Assembly: GCA_902778535.1 (NCBI GenBank)
Contig: CACYYG010000011.1
Location: 1-64,000 of the forward strand
Direction: 5' to 3'
DNA from: an uncultured Prevotellaceae bacterium
GTDB lineage: Bacteria > Bacteroidota > Bacteroidia > Bacteroidales > Bacteroidaceae
Length of the DNA stretch: 64,000 nt
The position numbers and the translations under genes are program-made. Below the pieces are notes generated by a model. It did not search any database, was not told the origin of the DNA, and saw only the letters and a program-made list of their open reading frames with translations. Of this stretch, positions 17,014 through 25,560 are shown piece after piece; position 1 is the stretch's first letter, and each line of letters starts with the position of its first letter.

Positions 17014-17633
17014 TGTCTAGAATCATGTATCAAGTTCGTACCTATCTCGAGTTGACGCAGATGGGGTACGAGGAATGGCAGAAGGCCATGCAGATGGCTA
17101 AGGACGTGGTGGCTGAGGTTCGCCGTGAGTACAAGGCTTACCTTGAGTCGGGCGACAAGAGCCACAGCGACAAGGCCAACGAGCTGAAGGGTACGCTGCC
17201 GGGAGCCTGCTTTCAGGTGGGTGACGTTGTTGTGAGCATCGGCACGAAGAAGTACAACAAAGGCAAGCGGGGGCGTTGGCGCGAAATGCGCTACGCCTAC
17301 CTCAACGGGCTTGTGGTCATCGACATCGACCACCTGAAGGAAGACCCGCGACTGTTGTTTGAGCGCCTTAACAAGGAGTACGACCTGAAGGCTCTTGGAA
17401 TTGTGCTGGTCTATGTCTCCGCTCGTGGCGAAGGTCTGAAAATAGTGTTCAAAGCCCGCCCTGTAGCCGAATGGGGCAATCTGATTTGCCAACAGTACGA
17501 AATGGCTTCGCTGCTCGGACTGATTGACTACGTTGACGATGCCTGCAAGGACTCTATCCGTCTCAGCTGGCTGACAGGCCCTGACGACGTGCTCTACTGT
17601 GACACCAAGGAACTTTTTAATGTTGAACCATAA
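17013..17633 (+). CDS. BT4734/BF3469-type VirE_N domain protein (primase-like)
   Basis: This 206-residue protein matches the VirE N-terminal/BT4734-like family. Visible signatures are LVVIDIDHL (two acidic residues as in archaeo-eukaryotic primase active sites), VSARGEGLKIVFKA and YVDDACKDSIRLSWLTGPDD. In larger homologues this domain is fused to a helicase-like partner; here the partner is the next gene, 12 bases downstream. Family knowledge places these proteins on Bacteroidetes plasmids, phage-like elements and islands. Primase activity is inferred from motif resemblance. Confidence 0.75.
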   Translation: MSRIMYQVRTYLELTQMGYEEWQKAMQMAKDVVAEVRREYKAYLESGDKSHSDKANELKGTLPGACFQVGDVVVSIGTKKYNKGKRGRWREMRYAYLNGLVVIDIDHLKEDPRLLFERLNKEYDLKALGIVLVYVSARGEGLKIVFKARPVAEWGNLICQQYEMASLLGLIDYVDDACKDSIRLSWLTGPDDVLYCDTKELFNVEP

Positions 17634-17645
17634 AATGATTAATCG

Positions 17646-19607
17646 ATGATGACTGAAGAAATCATTCGTAGTGAATTCGACCTGGCTTGTGGCGAACGCT
17701 ACCGCCAGGCTCCCAAGGGTGATTCCTCACCTACGCTGCCCAAGTGGCAGGATTTTGAGAAACAGCGTAAGGCCGAGCGTCGCAAGGCCAAGTCGGGAAC
17801 CAAGACGGCAGCTGCCACAAAGCCCCAGCCGACGGCGCTGTCGGCTGCCGTGCCCATAGCAGCATCGGCTGCCTCACCGGCAGAGCCTCCCAAAGAAGCA
17901 TTGTCGCCTGAGAACGAGGTATTCGTGCGTGCTGTCAATGAATACTACGCCGAGGGTGTGGCTGAGGGTCATCGGCACGAGACCTTTATCAGCGAGTTGG
18001 CTCCATGGGCTTTAATGCGCTGCGACAACGACCCCGCCAAGGCCTTGGCTCTGGCAGAGCACATCGACTGGGTGAAGCAGTGGACAGACCGAGCACCCGA
18101 CGAACTGGTGAATGTGCTGCAGACGGTCAGCCAACGTCCGCTGCTGCGCAAACTGCCCAAGCGTCTGACCGACCTGATGGTGAAGCACAATGCAGGCGTG
18201 ATGCAGCAGATGGCTGCTCAGACAGGTGTGTCACCCTTAGCCATCCTGCCTTTCGAACGCTGGTGCGACACGATAGAACGCTATTTCGACGTGTTCCCCT
18301 GTCTGCGAGAGGTATGTGAACCTCATCCGCGCCGCCTGTGGCCCTTCCTACTCTTTGCCTCAGCAGCAATGATGGGCACTTGCATGGATTTGACGTATTA
18401 TTATTTCTATGCCTCCGAGAGTGATCGCACACGTCTTAATTATATTGTCTGGGGCGTGGGTGACCCCACATCGGGTAAGCACACGTTAGAGCGACTGATG
18501 AACGTGTTGCTGGCTCCCATCATTGCTGAGGGAGAGATTGCCGACGAGAGCACTAACATCTGGAAAGAAACCACAGATGCCAAGGGTGCCAACAAGGAGA
18601 AGGATTTGCGTCCTGCTATTTTCAACAGAATGTTTGGCTACCGCTCGTCAAACACAGAGTTCATACGCAGTATGATTAACTGTAAGGAGGAGGTGGATGG
18701 CGAAATGATGGGACGCCATATGGTAACCGTTTCGTCAGAGAAGGATCTGGAAATAGGCAAGTCGGGCAGCTGGATTTCGCGTAGCAATATGGTATTGCTG
18801 AGTTTTCATAACGAGATTGACGACCAGCACTTTTCGAACAAGCAGTCGGTCTCAGGACGCTATCGCGTGTGTTGGAATCAGATGGAGACCTTCACGCCGC
18901 CGACGCTCACAAAGCTCGTGAATGAAAGAACGGTAAATTCAGGTCTTGATACACGTACTGCGACAATCCCTATGGGCGAGGAAGACTTCAAAATGATGCC
19001 GTTGCGCCACAAGAAGGATTCAAAGACAGCTGAGTATAATGAGACGCTCCGTGAGTGGGCGTACCGTCTGGAGCAGCGTCGTGGCGAACTGCCCATCTGG
19101 CCTCTGGTAGAGCATGTGCACAAGTGGTGCGATGACCGCCGTTCCATAGCCGAGTTCAACGACAGAGACAAGGCCGACTGGCTGCTCGTCAAGCGCGTGC
19201 CTTACTACGGCATCAATGTGAGTGCACCCTACATTGACATGCGTCACTGGGAGGAGCGCGAGCAGACGGGCACCTATACCATCGACGATACCGACCGTGC
19301 ACTTTGTGACCTGGTGCTTGACATTCAGTATCGCACGCAGATTTATTGGTACTATGATCTGCACCGTGCTTACTACGACAACCAGCTACGCGATTGTGCC
19401 AAGCAGCGTAAACGCAGCAACAAGTTCTTAGAGTGCTTCCGTCAGCTACCCGAAGAGTTCACCACTGAGAAGTTTTCTGAAATTTTCGGTTATGCCAACA
19501 CAGGCTCAGGCCAGAAGACACTGGAACGATTGCTTGCCGACAAGGCTATCAAACGCTTGAAGCGCGGAAACTATAAAAAGCTCGTTTCTGAACTGCCTAC
19601 CATATAA
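17646..19607 (+). CDS. DUF3987/VirE-like putative replicative ATPase
   Basis: This 653-residue protein has a low-complexity linker (about 40-95) and a small helical domain (about 95-150). The central domain carries a Walker A-like loop GVGDPTSGKHT (about 270-280) and later SEKDLEIGKSGSWISRSNMV and SGLDTRTATIP. The usual Ser/Thr after the loop Lys is His here, although a Thr follows. The C-terminus is a winged-helix-like region (FTTEKFSEIFGYANTGSGQK). It is the probable helicase partner of the VirE_N protein. Start chosen at the first of two adjacent ATGs. Confidence 0.65.
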   Translation: MMTEEIIRSEFDLACGERYRQAPKGDSSPTLPKWQDFEKQRKAERRKAKSGTKTAAATKPQPTALSAAVPIAASAASPAEPPKEALSPENEVFVRAVNEYYAEGVAEGHRHETFISELAPWALMRCDNDPAKALALAEHIDWVKQWTDRAPDELVNVLQTVSQRPLLRKLPKRLTDLMVKHNAGVMQQMAAQTGVSPLAILPFERWCDTIERYFDVFPCLREVCEPHPRRLWPFLLFASAAMMGTCMDLTYYYFYASESDRTRLNYIVWGVGDPTSGKHTLERLMNVLLAPIIAEGEIADESTNIWKETTDAKGANKEKDLRPAIFNRMFGYRSSNTEFIRSMINCKEEVDGEMMGRHMVTVSSEKDLEIGKSGSWISRSNMVLLSFHNEIDDQHFSNKQSVSGRYRVCWNQMETFTPPTLTKLVNERTVNSGLDTRTATIPMGEEDFKMMPLRHKKDSKTAEYNETLREWAYRLEQRRGELPIWPLVEHVHKWCDDRRSIAEFNDRDKADWLLVKRVPYYGINVSAPYIDMRHWEEREQTGTYTIDDTDRALCDLVLDIQYRTQIYWYYDLHRAYYDNQLRDCAKQRKRSNKFLECFRQLPEEFTTEKFSEIFGYANTGSGQKTLERLLADKAIKRLKRGNYKKLVSELPTI

Positions 19608-19648
19608 AAGTTGGAAAGTTGGAAAGTTGGAAAGTAGACATTTAGCCT
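19608..19648 (+). repeat. GTTGGAAA repeat, copy 3
   Basis: Immediately after the stop codon of the ATPase gene comes AAAGTTGGAAAGTTGGAAAG, a further unit, then TAGACATTTAGCC. It is in direct orientation with 12857-12890, so the two copies border the whole accessory stretch between them. Confidence 0.8.
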
Positions 19649-19664
19649 TTTCCTGATTTACGTT

Positions 19665-19690
19665 AAGAGGTCCCGCTGGGGCCTCTTTTG
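19665..19690. terminator. Bidirectional terminator between the primase-like module and uvrD
   Basis: AAGAGGTCCC-gctg-GGGCCTCTTTTG forms a stable stem with A/T runs on both sides. It suits the two convergent genes. Confidence 0.7.
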
Positions 19691-19691
19691 T

Positions 19692-21959
19692 TTAGGGCTG
19701 CACGATTTTATAGCGTGCGAACTTCAGCAGCAGCTGCTTTGTGCCTGCGTTGTGGAATTCTACGGTGGCTTTCTCGTTGTCGCCTGTGCCTTCGAGTCGT
19801 GTGACGGTGCCTGTGCCGAAGCGCTGGTGCTCTATGACGGTGCCTTCGCGCAGGGAATGACTCTCCCCCGGCCCCTCCCTTGTAGGGAGGGGAGAGAGAT
19901 GCTTGTTACCAGAGAAAGCAACGGAAGAACTATTTGCTCCCCTCCCTACAAGGGAGGGGATGGGGGAGAGTCTGCTGGGGGAGACTCTGCTGACTTTGCT
20001 GTCGCCGTCGACTTTCAGCAGCCGTGGGTCGATGTCGCGTATGAAGCGCGACGGTGTGTCGAACTCCATCCGTCCGAAGCGGAAGCGGTTTTCGGCGCAG
20101 GTGAGGATGCAGTGCTTCTCGGCACGGGTGATGGCGACGTAGAGCAGGCGGCGCTCTTCCTCTAATTCTCGCATGGAATTGGTGCACATGGGCGAGGGGA
20201 AGATGTTCTCTTCCAAGCCTACGATGAACACTACGGGGAACTCCAGGCCCTTGGCTGAGTGGATGGTCATCAGCGACACCTTGGGCTGGTCGCTATCCTT
20301 GTCGCTGTCGAGGTCGGTGAGCAGCGCCACCTCCTGCAAGAAATCGTTCAATGACGTCTGGTCGGCCATATCCTCCTCACGCCGGCTCTCCACAAAGTCC
20401 TGCATGCCGGCAAGGAATTCCTGCAGGTTCTCCTGTCGCGACAGGTCCTCAGGATTGCGGCTGCTGTAGATGTCCTTGGCGATGCCGCTCTCCTGTATGA
20501 TGGCGTGGCCCAGCTGGTAGGCATCTTCTGTGTCGAGCCTGGTGCGCCATCCCTCTATGAGCTGTCGGAAGGCCTCAAGCTTGGTTGCCGTGCCTTTGGA
20601 AACGTCTAAGCGGAAGAGCACGGGCTGCGAGATGACCGTCCACAGGGAGACGCCGTGCTGCGTGGCTGTGCCGACGATTTTCTGTACCGTGGTGTCGCCG
20701 ATGCCTCGGGTGGGGTAGTTGATGATGCGGCGCAGGGCTTCCTCGTCGTCGGGGTTGGCAACGGTGCGGAAATAGGCGATGACATCCTTGATCTCCTTGC
20801 GCTGATAGAACGACAGACCGCCGTAGATGCGGTAGGGGATGTTGTCCTTGCGCATCTGTTCCTCGAAGCTTCGGCTCTGGGCGTTAGTGCGGTATAGAAT
20901 GGCGAAGTCGCTCCACTGCAGGCCTTCCTTGCGCCGCAGGCGCCTGATGTCGTTGCACACTATCATTGCCTCCTCGCGGTCGCTCTGTGCGGGCTTCAGC
21001 TGCAGCCGCTCGCCCTGCTCGTTGTGGCTGTAGACATCCTTCGGAATCTGTCGCTCGTTGTGGCGTATGAGGCTGTTGGCGGCCTCGACAATGAGCTGCG
21101 TGGAGCGGTAGTTCTGCTCCAGCTTGAAGAGGCGGGCGCCGGTGTAGGCCTCGCGGAAATTGAGGATATTGTCGATGTTGGCGCCTCGGAAACTGTAGAT
21201 GCTCTGTGCGTCGTCGCCCACCACGCAGACGTGCTGGCGCTCGCGGGTCAGCAGGTAGACGATGCGCTGCTGGGCGAAGTTCGTGTCCTGATACTCGTCG
21301 ACGAGCACATACTGGAACTTCCCGACGTATTTCCGGCGTATGTCCTCGTGCTCGTTGAAGAGCAGGAACGTCTGCACGAGCAGGTCGTCGAAGTCCATGG
21401 CATTGGCCTGACGGCACCGCATGGCGTACATTTTATATATATTGGCCACCAGTGGATGCTTCGGGTCGAAGAGCGAACAGTTGCCGAAGGCGTCGGGCAG
21501 GATGAGGTGGTTCTTTGCCATCGATATCTGGTCGGCCACCGTGTTGGGCTTGTACACCTTGTCGTCGATTTGCATCTCGCGGATGATGTTCTTCACCAGT
21601 GAGCGGGAGTCGCTTTGGTCGTAGATGGTGAAGTTCGACTGGTAGCCTATGGCCGCCGCCTCGCTGCGCAGGATGCGGGCAAAGACGCTGTGGAAGGTTC
21701 CCATCTGCAAATAGCGGGCACGCTCTTCACCCACCAGCCGGGCTATGCGCTCCTTCATCTCACGTGCCGCCTTGTTGGTGAACGTCAGCGCAAGGATGTT
21801 CCACGGTGCCATGTTATACTGCTCCAACAAGTAGGCTATCTTATAGGTGAGCACTCGCGTCTTGCCTGAGCCTGCACCTGCTATGACCAGCTGTGCGCCG
21901 TCGCAATACATCACGGCTTCGCGCTGGCTTTCATTCAATTCGTTCAGAAGATTCTCCAT
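19692..21959 (-). CDS. uvrD: UvrD/PcrA-type 3'-5' DNA helicase
   Basis: This 755-residue SF1A helicase acts in DNA repair and replication restart. It starts MENLLNELNESQREAVMYCD (Q motif). Walker A is AGAGSGKT, followed by ALTFTNKAAREMKERI, Walker B LVDEYQDTN, motif III GDDAQSIYSFRGA, motif IV LEQNYRST, VSLMTIHSAKGLEFP and motif VI LLYVAITRAEK. The C-terminal domain (GTVIEHQRFGTGTVTRLEGT) binds partners. Between the core and this tail two GC-rich palindromes are inserted in frame (about residues 664-675 and 688-700), an otherwise disordered linker. A TACCTTTG -7 box lies at 21968-21975 on the minus strand. Confidence 0.95.
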   Translation of the reverse strand: MENLLNELNESQREAVMYCDGAQLVIAGAGSGKTRVLTYKIAYLLEQYNMAPWNILALTFTNKAAREMKERIARLVGEERARYLQMGTFHSVFARILRSEAAAIGYQSNFTIYDQSDSRSLVKNIIREMQIDDKVYKPNTVADQISMAKNHLILPDAFGNCSLFDPKHPLVANIYKMYAMRCRQANAMDFDDLLVQTFLLFNEHEDIRRKYVGKFQYVLVDEYQDTNFAQQRIVYLLTRERQHVCVVGDDAQSIYSFRGANIDNILNFREAYTGARLFKLEQNYRSTQLIVEAANSLIRHNERQIPKDVYSHNEQGERLQLKPAQSDREEAMIVCNDIRRLRRKEGLQWSDFAILYRTNAQSRSFEEQMRKDNIPYRIYGGLSFYQRKEIKDVIAYFRTVANPDDEEALRRIINYPTRGIGDTTVQKIVGTATQHGVSLWTVISQPVLFRLDVSKGTATKLEAFRQLIEGWRTRLDTEDAYQLGHAIIQESGIAKDIYSSRNPEDLSRQENLQEFLAGMQDFVESRREEDMADQTSLNDFLQEVALLTDLDSDKDSDQPKVSLMTIHSAKGLEFPVVFIVGLEENIFPSPMCTNSMRELEEERRLLYVAITRAEKHCILTCAENRFRFGRMEFDTPSRFIRDIDPRLLKVDGDSKVSRVSPSRLSPIPSLVGRGANSSSVAFSGNKHLSPLPTREGPGESHSLREGTVIEHQRFGTGTVTRLEGTGDNEKATVEFHNAGTKQLLLKFARYKIVQP
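19861..19898. repeat. GC-rich palindromic repeat in uvrD, copy A
   Basis: CTCTCCCCCGG precedes CCCCTCCC-ttgta-GGGAGGGGAG. It is read in frame as HLSPLPTREGPGES. It is an inverted copy of 19936-19970. Confidence 0.8.
19936..19970. repeat. GC-rich palindromic repeat in uvrD, copy B
   Basis: CTCCCCTCCC-tacaa-GGGAGGGG is followed by ATGGGGGAGAG. It is read in frame as LSPIPSLVGRGAN and is inverted relative to copy A, so the pair can itself form a larger hairpin. Confidence 0.8.
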
Positions 21960-22031
21960 TGTGTTTGCAAAGGTACTTAATTCCCCGAAATAAACAGAAA
22001 AGTTCTCTATGAAAAAAACGATAGGGAGGCT

Positions 22032-23021
22032 TTATCTCGGTTTTTTGTTTTTCCCCAACAGCCTGCGCAGGCTGAAGTAAAGCCACTCCTGACATCGGAA
22101 GAGTCGCCATGAGGGCATCGGGCGGTAGCCGAACTTGTGTACTTTGGGAGAGAGGAGCAGCGTGCGGTCGATGGTATTGCGGAATTGCCGCATTGTCTGC
22201 AGACCTTGGCGACGGTCGGCAGGCGACAGTCCTCGTCCCTCGTCATAATAGAAGCGGAAACACTCCACCAGCATCAGCATACGCTGCACCTCCCACTCAC
22301 ACATCACTTCGTGAGCGACATGGGCATGCAGCAGTTGCTCTTTCATGCTGTCGGCAGCCCGCAGACGGTCGAAGCGATGCACGCTGACGGCATGTGAAGT
22401 GGACTCGGGATGCTGGAAGTAGTAATACACGCCCTTGCATTGACGCACCTCTCGCGAATGAAGATAATGGATGCGCGAGGTGTTGTCGTCGCTGAACCAA
22501 CGGCAGCTGTCGTCGTAAGGAAAGCGCTGGTGGATGGATGTGCGCACCATATAGACACCGTGAAGCTGCCAGTCGAGGCTTTTAAGAAATGCCTCATGCC
22601 CTGTCAGTACCTCAAAGTCAGGCAGCAGATAGCGCTCCACTCCGTCGGGATGCATGATGTCTACCTGAAACAGCACGCTGTCGGTCTGGCCGTACTGACG
22701 GAAAACATCTACTGCCGAGGCGATGGCATCAGGCGACAGCCAGTCGTCGGCATCGAGAAAACAAACATAGTCACCCTGTGCCTTTTGCAAACCCTGATTG
22801 CGTGCGTATGCCTGGCCGTGATTCTCGCTGAGGGCCATCACTTCGATGCGCTCATCGCAGGCCGCATATTGCTGCAGGAGCTGCAGGGAACCATCGGTAG
22901 AGGCATCGTTGATACAGACTATCTGCAGGTCGCGCATGGTCTGTGACAACAGCGAGTCGAGACTGCGTGCCAGCCATGCCTCGGCATTATAGACTGCAAC
23001 AAGAACGGTGACCTTACTCAT
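22032..23021 (-). CDS. Glycosyltransferase family 2
   Basis: This 329-residue cytoplasmic GT-A fold enzyme starts KVTVLVAVYNAEAWLARSLD, with CINDASTDGSLQLLQQY. The metal/nucleotide-binding DxD region is CFLDADDWLSPDA. It probably adds a sugar to a surface polysaccharide. Its start overlaps the end of the flippase gene by 8 bases (23014-23021), so it is translated with it. Donor and acceptor cannot be told from sequence. The C-terminal part (about 230-329) is basic and helical. Confidence 0.9.
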   Translation of the reverse strand: MSKVTVLVAVYNAEAWLARSLDSLLSQTMRDLQIVCINDASTDGSLQLLQQYAACDERIEVMALSENHGQAYARNQGLQKAQGDYVCFLDADDWLSPDAIASAVDVFRQYGQTDSVLFQVDIMHPDGVERYLLPDFEVLTGHEAFLKSLDWQLHGVYMVRTSIHQRFPYDDSCRWFSDDNTSRIHYLHSREVRQCKGVYYYFQHPESTSHAVSVHRFDRLRAADSMKEQLLHAHVAHEVMCEWEVQRMLMLVECFRFYYDEGRGLSPADRRQGLQTMRQFRNTIDRTLLLSPKVHKFGYRPMPSWRLFRCQEWLYFSLRRLLGKNKKPR

Positions 23022-24513
23022 GGTGTGAGAATCTTGCCTTTAGCTTTGCCACCAAAGCCGACCACAACGATGACTTCTGGTGCAGGATATAGCCCGAGAT
23101 CATCAGGCTGACAAGGCACAACAAACTGCCCATGCCCCAGTAGAGTATGTCGTTGTCAACAAAGGTGAGAATATACACGCCCATGCCTAACGGCAGCTGA
23201 ATGGCCATCAGCCATATCACCTGAGGTGAGATTCTGAGGTGATAGCGGATGCTGGTATAGGCGTAAGTGATGAGGATGTCGCACACATTGGCCAGCGCAA
23301 TGGCAAAGCCGGTGCCCGTAAGACCCCAGTTGTGATAGCCGATGATGACGAATACCACCACGAGAATGTCGTAGACAGCCTCTAAAAGGAAGTAGTGGAA
23401 CGAGTCGCCCTTGGCCAGCGTGATATAGGCCATTGGCAGGTAGACAGCCCGGACATACATCGAGAGAAGGATGACCTGCGCCATCGCTACCACAGGAAGG
23501 AAGTCGCTGCGGAACAGGATGGGAATGAGCACCGGCAGCAGCAGCATGAGCAATGGCAGCATCGGCGACACGATGAGCAGCATCACCTCGCTCTGGCGGT
23601 TGACCATCGTGTTCAGTTGCTCCACATCGTCGCCAACGGCTGACAGACGCGGGAAATAGTCGGTTTCCATTGCCGAGAACACCATGCCGGCGTATGTCAT
23701 CGTGAGCATGAAGCCGGCGTTGTAGAGACCCACCGTGTCGAGGTTGCCTTCCACATTGAGGAACGAGCGTATCAGCATTTCGGCGCCGCTGCCCATAATG
23801 CCGGCCATGACAAAGGCCACGCCCAGGCGAACCATCTCCATGCCCTCGCCCAGGATGCCACTGGCTCCTGTGAGTTGAAGGGGATAGAGACGGTAGGAAT
23901 GGCGGATGGTGAGCAGCATGGTGGTGAGCGCTCCCAGCACGATGACGGGCACAATGCCCGCCTCGCCGAATATGGCATAGACGGGAATGGTGATGAGGAG
24001 TGAGATGACGATGGTGAATACCTGTATTACCGCCAGCGACCGCAGTCTTCGCGCTCCTTTTAGAATGGCCGTCTCGCCGCCTGTGATGGCCAGCAGTCCT
24101 ACGGCTGGCGCCAGCAGCATGAAGTGTAGCGTGTGGTCACCCCAAGTGAAGGTCTTGTTGCTGAGCAACGGGCCAGCCACCAAGCATACCAGCATGCCCA
24201 GCAATGCTGTGAGCAGGCTCCATGCACGCACAACTTTCACGAAATGCTGGATGCGTGCCTCGCCGCCTTGGTCGAAAAGTTCCGACACATGGCGCACGGC
24301 ACTGAACGAGATACCCAGGTTGGTGGCCTGCGACACGAAGTTCACCACAGAATTGAACAGCGCCACCAGTCCCATACCGGCAGGGCCAAGCAGGAAGGCG
24401 ACACACTTGTTGCGCACAAGGCCCACGATAATGTTCAGCCCTTGCACGCCGCCGAAGATGCCAGTATATTTCAGTATGTGAGTATAGGTCTGCTCAATAT
24501 TCTCTTCTTTCAT
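23014..24513 (-). CDS. O-antigen translocase / Wzx-type flippase
   Basis: This 499-residue integral membrane protein has about 12-14 hydrophobic segments and starts with a soluble stretch (MKEENIEQTYTHILKYTGIF) before NIIVGLVRNKCVAFLLGPAG. This matches the Bacteroidetes O-antigen translocase group of the MOP superfamily. Such proteins flip lipid-linked oligosaccharide across the inner membrane. It is first in a two-gene unit with the GT2 gene; no other polysaccharide genes are beside it. A strong promoter lies at 24577-24607. Confidence 0.88.
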   Translation of the reverse strand: MKEENIEQTYTHILKYTGIFGGVQGLNIIVGLVRNKCVAFLLGPAGMGLVALFNSVVNFVSQATNLGISFSAVRHVSELFDQGGEARIQHFVKVVRAWSLLTALLGMLVCLVAGPLLSNKTFTWGDHTLHFMLLAPAVGLLAITGGETAILKGARRLRSLAVIQVFTIVISLLITIPVYAIFGEAGIVPVIVLGALTTMLLTIRHSYRLYPLQLTGASGILGEGMEMVRLGVAFVMAGIMGSGAEMLIRSFLNVEGNLDTVGLYNAGFMLTMTYAGMVFSAMETDYFPRLSAVGDDVEQLNTMVNRQSEVMLLIVSPMLPLLMLLLPVLIPILFRSDFLPVVAMAQVILLSMYVRAVYLPMAYITLAKGDSFHYFLLEAVYDILVVVFVIIGYHNWGLTGTGFAIALANVCDILITYAYTSIRYHLRISPQVIWLMAIQLPLGMGVYILTFVDNDILYWGMGSLLCLVSLMISGYILHQKSSLWSALVAKLKARFSHHE

Positions 24514-24576
24514 TATTTACATAACGCTGAGAGCACAAACTTATTATGTGAATAAAGCTGAAAAAAAGCATCGTTG

Positions 24577-24607
24577 CAAAAATAACGAAAAAGATTCTCA
24601 ATGTCAA
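24577..24607 (-). promoter_or_regulatory. Promoter of the flippase/GT2 unit
   Basis: On the minus strand TATTTTTG (24577-24584) and TTG (24605-24607) are separated by exactly 20 bases. Confidence 0.65.
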
Positions 24608-24617
24608 TTATTATTTG

Positions 24618-24625
24618 TACCTTTG
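24618..24625 (+). promoter_or_regulatory. -7 box of the TPR gene promoter
   Basis: TACCTTTG fits TAnnTTTG, 43 bases before the TPR start. It diverges from the flippase promoter only about 10 bases away, so the two may compete. No clear -33 TTG was seen. Confidence 0.5.
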
Positions 24626-24667
24626 CACCCATCAAAAACGGTTATTGTTTATTGGATATTGTAAAAG

Positions 24668-25543
24668 ATGGGTTTTTGGAATTCATTGTTTGGGGGAGAG
24701 ACAAATCCCGAAGAAGAAAAGAGAGCTGCTGAAGAGCGCAACTTCGACCTGTTGAAGTACGACGGGGTGAAGGCCATGCGCATCGGCCAGTATGAATATG
24801 CCGTGAAATGCTTCGAGAAAGCATTGGAGACGAAAGAGGATGCAGAGGTGCGCGACTATCTGTCGAGGGCTTTCATCCGCATGGGACGTCTCGACGATGC
24901 ACTGGAAGAGCTGAAGAAGCTGACAATGCAGGAGCCAGACAACATTCATCTGAAGATGCAGGCCGCCGGCGTGGCCTTTATGAAGGAGGACTATGCTGAG
25001 ATGACTGCTCTGTGTGAGCAGGCATTGGCCGTAGATGCCGACAATGCGATGGTTCATCTCTTCTATGCCAAGGCCGAACTGGGACAGAACAATGTCATAC
25101 AGGGCATCGCACGACTGACAAAGGCCATCGCCTTGGAGGAAAATCTGGCCGACGCCCGCCTGTTGCGTGGTCAGACGCTGCTGAAGATGGGCGACTTTAA
25201 TGCAGCATCGGAAGACGTGGCATGGCTCACGGAGCATACCGAAGAGAGTGAGGATGTGCTGCTGCTGCACGCTCGCATTGAGGCAGCCAAGGGCAATGCC
25301 GATGAGGCTGTCGGTATCTATAGTCAGGTAATCGACCTGAATCCTTTCCAGGTGGATGCTTTCCGCGAGCGTGGCAAGCTGCGTCTGGAGCAGGGCGACA
25401 AGCAGGGCGCCGAGGAAGATATGAAGATGGTGCTGGAACTGAATCCCGAGGAGATGGCCGATGTCAACGGCGAGTATTCTGCCGAGGGCATCGAGCAGAA
25501 GACGCGTCAAGCCTATTCCAACCTTAACCCCTTCGGCATCTAA
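24668..25543 (+). CDS. Tetratricopeptide-repeat protein
   Basis: This 291-residue cytoplasmic protein starts MGFWNSLFGGETNPEEEKRA and has about six TPR-like helix pairs. Examples are AMRIGQYEYAVKCFEKALET, AFIRMGRLDDALEELKKLT and LRLEQGDKQGAEEDMKMVLE. TPRs bind proteins; no partner is evident. No signal peptide or membrane segment is seen. The rluA-type gene follows 17 bases downstream, so the two are probably co-transcribed. Confidence 0.85.
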   Translation: MGFWNSLFGGETNPEEEKRAAEERNFDLLKYDGVKAMRIGQYEYAVKCFEKALETKEDAEVRDYLSRAFIRMGRLDDALEELKKLTMQEPDNIHLKMQAAGVAFMKEDYAEMTALCEQALAVDADNAMVHLFYAKAELGQNNVIQGIARLTKAIALEENLADARLLRGQTLLKMGDFNAASEDVAWLTEHTEESEDVLLLHARIEAAKGNADEAVGIYSQVIDLNPFQVDAFRERGKLRLEQGDKQGAEEDMKMVLELNPEEMADVNGEYSAEGIEQKTRQAYSNLNPFGI

Positions 25544-25560
25544 TAATATTTTAAGGTCAG

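Noticed and set aside
19861-19970. Terminator inside uvrD
   Set aside because: The hairpins lack a T-run and are read in frame, so they are coding inserts rather than transcript ends.
22032-24513. A capsule or O-antigen gene cluster
   Set aside because: Only a flippase and one glycosyltransferase are present; the flanking genes are unrelated housekeeping genes.
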